A stretch of 64,000 bases of DNA from UBA6115 sp050952935 (lineage in GTDB: Bacteria; Bacillota; Clostridia; Christensenellales; Aristaeellaceae). Position numbers and translations under genes: made by a program. Each line of letters starts with the position of its first letter. Position 1 is the stretch's first letter. Of this stretch, positions 59,966 through 64,000 are shown in pieces. Location: the NCBI GenBank assembly GCA_050952935.1, contig JBMNLS010000001.1, positions 496,001-560,000 of the forward strand, read 5' to 3'. The notes beneath the pieces were generated by a model. The model was not told where the DNA came from. It saw only the letters and a program-made list of their open reading frames with translations, and did not search any database.

Positions 59966-60974
59966 TATGGGCAAGATCAGTTTTTTCCTGAAGCGCCTCC
60001 TGCGGATGGACACCCGGCGTTTCCGCGAAACCCTGGGCATGATCCGCGCCCAGACGGGCAGATCCACCCCGTATCTGTTGGCGGATCTGCTGCTTTGCGG
60101 CATCCGCTATAACGCCGGCTATATGGACTATATGATCGCCCGGATGGACCGGCTGAACCATGCCCAGCGTAAAACGGTGATCACCCGGGGCATCAGCAAC
60201 GGCATTGTCAGGCGAATGAACGATAAGGATTACTGGCGTATTTTTGACGATAAAACCGTTTTCAACGCCACCTTTTCCCGCTGGGTAAGGCGGGGCTGGA
60301 TGCGGGTGGACGCCAGCACCCAGGAGGGGGATATCGCGGCTTTTTGCGCCGGCAGAGGGGCGCTTTTTGCCAAGCCCCTGGAGGGCTCAAGCGGGGTGGG
60401 CGTGGAGCGGCTGGAGCCGGATGGCTGCCGGGACGCGAAGGCGCTGCTTGCCCGCCTGCGGGAGAAGGGAGACTGCATCCTGGAGGAAGCCCTGGCGCAG
60501 CACCCGGACATGGCCGCCATTTACCCCGGAAGCGTGAACACCATCCGCATCGCCACCCTGATTGGCGATAAGGCCTCCGGCATCGTCTATGCCTTTATGC
60601 GCATTGGCAATGGCCGGGTGATGGACAATGTGGATTGCGGGGGCATGGCCGCCCGGGTGGATCTGGAAACGGGTATGATTAACACCGTGGCGGCTGACAA
60701 GAAGGGGCATGAGTATGCCCGCCACCCGCTGACCGATGCGCCCATCACGGGCTTTCAGGTGCCGTTTTTTGAGGAAGCCAAGGAGGCTTGCCTGAGCGCG
60801 ATGCAGGTGGTGCCCCAGATGCGCTTTGTGGCCTGGGATGTGGCGATCACGCCGGATGGGCCGGAATTCATTGAGGGCAACTCCTTTCCCAGCCACGCGG
60901 TTCCCCAGTTCGCCGCCCACTACCCGGACGGCATCGGGATCATGCCGGAGTTTGAACGATTTATTACCTTGTGA
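59958..60974 (+). CDS. Sugar-transfer-associated ATP-grasp protein
   Basis: The 338-residue protein looks like the ATP-grasp family often found in sugar or cell-surface polymer clusters. The core runs from LFAKPLEGSSGVGVERL (nucleotide lysine and glycine loop) through ILEEALAQHPDMAAIYPGS and NTIRIATL to the metal-binding WDVAITPDGPEFIEGNSF. No acceptor can be named. Two starts are possible, ATG 59958 inside ychF or ATG 59967; neither has a clear binding site, so coupling to ychF translation is likely. Confidence 0.8.
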   Translation: MCDMGKISFFLKRLLRMDTRRFRETLGMIRAQTGRSTPYLLADLLLCGIRYNAGYMDYMIARMDRLNHAQRKTVITRGISNGIVRRMNDKDYWRIFDDKTVFNATFSRWVRRGWMRVDASTQEGDIAAFCAGRGALFAKPLEGSSGVGVERLEPDGCRDAKALLARLREKGDCILEEALAQHPDMAAIYPGSVNTIRIATLIGDKASGIVYAFMRIGNGRVMDNVDCGGMAARVDLETGMINTVAADKKGHEYARHPLTDAPITGFQVPFFEEAKEACLSAMQVVPQMRFVAWDVAITPDGPEFIEGNSFPSHAVPQFAAHYPDGIGIMPEFERFITL

Positions 60975-61046
60975 CAGGATGCATGAAACCCACATCCTGA
61001 GCCGTTTGATGGATGACGATAGTCTTGGCAAGAAGGAGTGAATGAG

Positions 61047-63110
61047 ATGGATTTGTTGAAAACGCTGCTGGTCTACATGACCGTTTTAGTGACCTCGGGG
61101 GTGAGCCAATTGCCGGCCTTGACCCCCATGCCCACCCAGCTGGCCACCCCCACCCCGGTGGTGACGGCGAGCCCCACCCTGCCCCCGCTGGCCACCTTTA
61201 CCCCGGCGCCTGTGCCCACCGCCACCCCCAAGCTTACCACGCTGTATGTGGGTGACCGGGGGGAAAATGTGCGGGTGATGCAGCTGCGGCTGAAGGAGCT
61301 GGGCTACCTGACGGGCGCTGTTGACGGCATCTTTGGCCAGCAGACGCGCCGGGCGGTGGAGCGCTTCCAATACTACAACAAGCTGACGGTGGACGGCATT
61401 GCCGGGGTGAAAACGCTGACCAAGCTTTACCATGATGTCAATGTGGTGTTTGCGCCAGTGGATGTGACCCCTACTCCCACCCATCGTCCGCCGGTGATTG
61501 TGAATGTGCCGGTGTATTACATCTCGACCACGGGCACCCGTCTTTTCACTGACGTGCTGCCTTTGGCTGAGGGCCGCACCACCGTGCGCCCCAACCTGAG
61601 CCGCGTGCCCGCCGGCTACAGCCTGACCGGGCATACCCAGGTGGTGGTGACCGTCAGCGCCGACAGCCGGGCCAACCCCGCTTCCGTCACCTTCACCTTT
61701 TATCAGGATGTGCAGCCGGTGACGGCGGTGGTCACCGTCAACTATCTGGATGCTGACAACGCCCTTCTCCACAGGGAAAGCCTGACCTTAAGCCGGGGTA
61801 TCACCCAAGTGAGCGCCAATGACGCTCTGGTGCCTGAGGGATATACCCTGACCAGCGTGCGCACCACCAGCGTCACGGTGAGCGCCAATGGAGTTGCTAC
61901 CCCCAGCGTCATCAACTTTGTGTATAAGAAAGCGCCCATCACGGTGATGGTGCCGGTCAACTATGTGGATACTGAAGGACAGGCGTTGTTCAACGACCAA
62001 ATCAACATGGCCCAGGGCACCCACACCGTTACCGCCAACACCGCTCATGTGCCCACCGGCTACACCCTGCAAGGGGAGGGCACCCGGAAGGTGGTAGTCA
62101 GCGCTGACGGCACGGCCACGCCGGCGGCGGTGACATTTACTTTCAAGGCTCCGGCCGCGGCTGACCTACCGGTGCGCTATCAGGATAAGGACGGCACGGT
62201 GCTCCATGAGGAAAGCCTCAAGGTGACCCAGGGTGTGAACGTGGTGAGCGCCAATGATGCCCTGGTGCCTGAGGGTTATACCCTGGAGGGTGAACGAGAT
62301 ATCATGGTGATGGTGAGCGTGGAAGGCGTTGCCAATCCTGCTTCTGTGACCTTCACCTACGCGGCCCCTGCCACCCCAACGGATACCCCGGTACCCACTG
62401 AGACGCCCACAGAAGCGCCGACGGATACCCCGGTACCCACTGAGGCGCCCACGGAAGCGCCAACGGATACCCCGGTGCCTACAGAGGCGCCCACGGAAGT
62501 ACCGACGGATACCCCGGTGCCTACAGAGGCGCCCACGGAAGCGCCGACGGATACCCCTGTGCCCACTGAGGCGCCCACAGAAGCGCCGACGGATACCCCG
62601 GAACCCACTGAGACGCCCACAGAAGCCCCGACGGATACCCCGGCGCCTCTCAAGCCGCTGCCCAAGCATGCCACCTCCCGCCTGGTGGAGGGGGAATACG
62701 CCGTCTACTCCGGCCCCGACACCGGTTACTATCGTGCCGCCAATGGGCAGGCCAGCGTGTCAGGCGGCCAGTGCCGCATCTATGGCATCACCGGTGACTG
62801 GGCCCTGATCGGCTACGGCTATGGCGACAAGCTCTACCGCATTGGTTATGTGGACAGAGCCGCTGTGCCCGGCGATGTGGCGGTGGGCGGTCTCAGTTTC
62901 TCCAATGTGACCATGACCATGAAGGAGGAGGACAACCTCACCGATGACCCCATCATGAGCCCTAAAGATGGCCGCATCGCGGTGCTGGCCGCGGGCACGC
63001 CCGTCACCGCCCTGGCCTATACCGGCAAGGACAACCATTGGACCTATGTGGAGCTCGCCTTAAATGGTCAGCCGGTGCGCGGCTTTGTGGCCACCAGCAA
63101 GCTCCAATAA
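61047..63110 (+). CDS. Modular cell-surface protein: PG-binding, MucBP-like repeats, Pro/Thr stalk, SH3-like end
   Basis: The 687-residue protein begins with a hydrophobic signal-like stretch and a Pro/Thr-rich spacer. A peptidoglycan-binding domain of the PGB_1 type follows (GDRGENVRVMQLRLKELGYL). Next are four modules of about 70 residues resembling MucBP repeats (for example VNYLDADNALLHRESLTLSR, VPEGYTL). A Pro/Thr/Glu stalk of six 14-residue repeats is followed by a C-terminal domain of about 140 residues that resembles an SH3-like fold. There is no LPxTG or lipobox. Attachment through the PG-binding domain is likely. ATG 61047 is eight bases from AAGGAG. Confidence 0.75.
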   Translation: MDLLKTLLVYMTVLVTSGVSQLPALTPMPTQLATPTPVVTASPTLPPLATFTPAPVPTATPKLTTLYVGDRGENVRVMQLRLKELGYLTGAVDGIFGQQTRRAVERFQYYNKLTVDGIAGVKTLTKLYHDVNVVFAPVDVTPTPTHRPPVIVNVPVYYISTTGTRLFTDVLPLAEGRTTVRPNLSRVPAGYSLTGHTQVVVTVSADSRANPASVTFTFYQDVQPVTAVVTVNYLDADNALLHRESLTLSRGITQVSANDALVPEGYTLTSVRTTSVTVSANGVATPSVINFVYKKAPITVMVPVNYVDTEGQALFNDQINMAQGTHTVTANTAHVPTGYTLQGEGTRKVVVSADGTATPAAVTFTFKAPAAADLPVRYQDKDGTVLHEESLKVTQGVNVVSANDALVPEGYTLEGERDIMVMVSVEGVANPASVTFTYAAPATPTDTPVPTETPTEAPTDTPVPTEAPTEAPTDTPVPTEAPTEVPTDTPVPTEAPTEAPTDTPVPTEAPTEAPTDTPEPTETPTEAPTDTPAPLKPLPKHATSRLVEGEYAVYSGPDTGYYRAANGQASVSGGQCRIYGITGDWALIGYGYGDKLYRIGYVDRAAVPGDVAVGGLSFSNVTMTMKEEDNLTDDPIMSPKDGRIAVLAAGTPVTALAYTGKDNHWTYVELALNGQPVRGFVATSKLQ
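62379..62645 (+). repeat. 42-bp tandem repeats coding TDTPVPTEAPTEAP
   Basis: Six full and one partial 14-codon repeats lie in frame inside the surface protein. Sequence differences between copies are few and mostly swap Ala, Thr, Val or Glu, so copy number may vary between strains. Confidence 0.85.
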
Positions 63111-63130
63111 AAGACAAATCCATATATCTA

Positions 63131-63158
63131 AGGGCTGCCGCGAAATTACGGCAGCCCT
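63131..63158. terminator. Hairpin between the surface protein and nrdR
   Basis: AGGGCTGCCG (63131-63140) and CGGCAGCCCT (63149-63158) form a 10-bp stem between two convergent genes. T tracts are weak on both sides. Confidence 0.65.
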
Positions 63159-63175
63159 ATTAAGTCATTGAATGC

Positions 63176-63643
63176 TTATTTCCTGCTTTGATTTTCCTTC
63201 AGCATCCGGTTGATCTCGTGCATGAAGGTGGGGATGTCCGTGAACTGCCGGTACACCGAGGCGAAACGGATGTAGGCCACCTCATCCAGCTCCCGCAGAG
63301 CGTCCATCACCATCTCGCCGATCTGGTTGGTGGTGATCTCCTGCTGCATGCTGTTGTAGGCGAACTGCTCGATTTTGGTGACGATTTTGTCGATGTCCTG
63401 GGCCGCCACCGGCCGCTTGTGGCAGGCGTGAATGATGCCGGATCTGATCTTGTCCGTGTCAAACAGCTCCCGGGTCTGGTCTTTTTTGATGACCAGCAGC
63501 TGGATGGTTTCCACCTTCTCATAGGTGGTGAAGCGCTTGCCGCAGGCAATGCATTCCCGCCGGCGGCGTATGCTGGTGCCGTCGTCCGTGGGTCTGGAAT
63601 CCACCACCCGGCTGTCCTCAGAGTTGCAAAACTGGCATTTCAT
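63176..63643 (-). CDS. nrdR: Transcriptional repressor NrdR
   Basis: NrdR senses dNTP/ATP balance and represses ribonucleotide reductase genes. The 155-residue protein has the N-terminal zinc ribbon with Cys3, Cys6, Cys31 and Cys34 (MKCQFCNSEDSRVVDSRP and ECIACGKRFTTYE), followed by the ATP-cone domain (VIKKDQTRELFDTDKIRSGI). I chose ATG 63643 from the family start; the frame stays open 105 bases upstream. Confidence 0.96.
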   Translation of the reverse strand: MKCQFCNSEDSRVVDSRPTDDGTSIRRRRECIACGKRFTTYEKVETIQLLVIKKDQTRELFDTDKIRSGIIHACHKRPVAAQDIDKIVTKIEQFAYNSMQQEITTNQIGEMVMDALRELDEVAYIRFASVYRQFTDIPTFMHEINRMLKENQSRK

Positions 63644-63680
63644 GGCGTCACATTCCTTGTCATTTTGGCTGATTATACAT

Positions 63681-64000
63681 TTAATCTGCCGTTTTGTCCA
63701 TCCAGGGCGAGGCCAATTCACGCATCCAGGCATAGACATCCATACCATAAGCGGCGTTTAAGTGGCTGGCGTTGAGGACGGTGTCCTTATCCCCCTGGGT
63801 GACGCAGCGGCCGCCTTGCATCAGGAGGACATGGCTGCCGTAGCGCCTGGCGATGGACAGATCATGCACCACGGAGATCACCGCCTTGCCGGGCTGTGCG
63901 GCCCAGGTTTCGGTGAGCTCAAACAGGATTTTCTGGTATTTCAAGTCCAGGGAATCCGCCGGTTCATCCAGCATCAGAATGGCGGGATCCTGCGCCAGCA
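63681..64000 (-). CDS. ABC transporter ATP-binding protein (partial, runs off window)
   Basis: Only the C-terminal 106 residues are inside the window. They include Walker B ILMLDEPADSLDLK, the switch histidine in ISVVHDLSIARRYG, and a tail with VLNASHLNAAYGMDVYAW, which is typical of FecE/BtuD-like iron-siderophore or cobalamin importer ATPases. The rest of the gene and any partner genes lie beyond position 64000. Confidence 0.8.
   Translation of the reverse strand, partial: LAQDPAILMLDEPADSLDLKYQKILFELTETWAAQPGKAVISVVHDLSIARRYGSHVLLMQGGRCVTQGDKDTVLNASHLNAAYGMDVYAWMRELASPWMDKTAD

Noticed and set aside
62379..62645. CRISPR-like regular repeats
   Set aside because: The 42-bp units are directly adjacent with no spacers and are in frame within a surface-protein gene.
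62357..62674. Gly/Val/Ser repeat frame on the minus strand
   Set aside because: It is the complement of the Pro/Thr repeat stalk and has no start signal.

Overview
The window is about 64 kb of GC-rich DNA (high 50s percent by eye) from a bacterium that looks like a member of the Bacillota, probably class Clostridia. The evidence is the operon fmt-rsmB-rlmN-PP2C phosphatase-PASTA kinase-rsgA-rpe, the GlgC/GlgD pair, an ECF-type thiamine transporter under a TPP riboswitch, a lysine riboswitch, strong AGGAGG-type ribosome binding sites and sigma-A-like promoters. Genes are tightly packed, and many stop and start codons overlap (ATGA, GTGA). The first gene (fmt) and the last gene (an ABC ATPase) run off the window. 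I saw no rRNA, tRNA, CRISPR array or transposase.

Layout. 1-8.1 kb: translation, rRNA modification and Ser/Thr signalling operon. 8.3-12.5 kb: a zinc-ribbon protein behind a structured leader, then nadD facing away from nadE-pncB, together the Preiss-Handler route from nicotinate to NAD. 12.6-15.2 kb: a phasin-like protein, then an orphan ECF S component with a three-domain protein (XRE helix-turn-helix, P-loop AAA/kinase-like domain, CYTH triphosphatase). 15.2-20.6 kb: short palindromic repeats, a minus-strand set (unknown protein, SpoU methyltransferase, S66 peptidase), an SRPBCC protein and a CofE-like protein. 20.6-25.4 kb: an amino-acid ABC transporter with a YbdL-like aminotransferase and an HcxA/GldA-like dehydrogenase. 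25.8-33.1 kb: a secreted PepSY protein with a poly-Asp tail, then glgB-glgC-glgD-glgA, with an Ala/Lys-rich tail on GlgA. 33.4-39.6 kb: tandem 3,183-bp duplication of a secreted M16 (PreP-like) metalloprotease. 39.8-44.5 kb: minus-strand operon of two unknown proteins, an ABC exporter and a beta-CASP RNase. 44.5-47.9 kb: TPP riboswitch-thiT, and nagA with a ROK protein. 48-52.9 kb: two-component system plus three-gene ABC exporter resembling LnrJK-LnrLMN. 53-55.6 kb: lysine-riboswitch-controlled amino-acid ABC transporter. 55.6-64 kb: small membrane protein, HtrA protease, HAD phosphatase, rpmB, ychF, ATP-grasp protein, a modular cell-surface protein, nrdR and a partial ABC ATPase.

How the parts fit. 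Most genes form coherent pathways: NAD from nicotinate, glycogen synthesis, amino-sugar degradation, and riboswitch-controlled thiamine and lysine uptake. The least explained and most interesting unit is the ECF-S / XRE-AAA-CYTH pair at 13.1-15.2 kb. A 20-bp near-palindrome lies between its promoter-like region and the first start codon, which suggests a transporter gene controlled by a fused regulator, kinase-like and triphosphatase protein of unknown ligand. Other notable items are a family of ATACTGA...TCAGTAT-ended palindromic repeats, the low-complexity tails on PepSY and GlgA, the patchy divergence of the two M16 copies, and a NadE whose amidase cysteine motif is altered.
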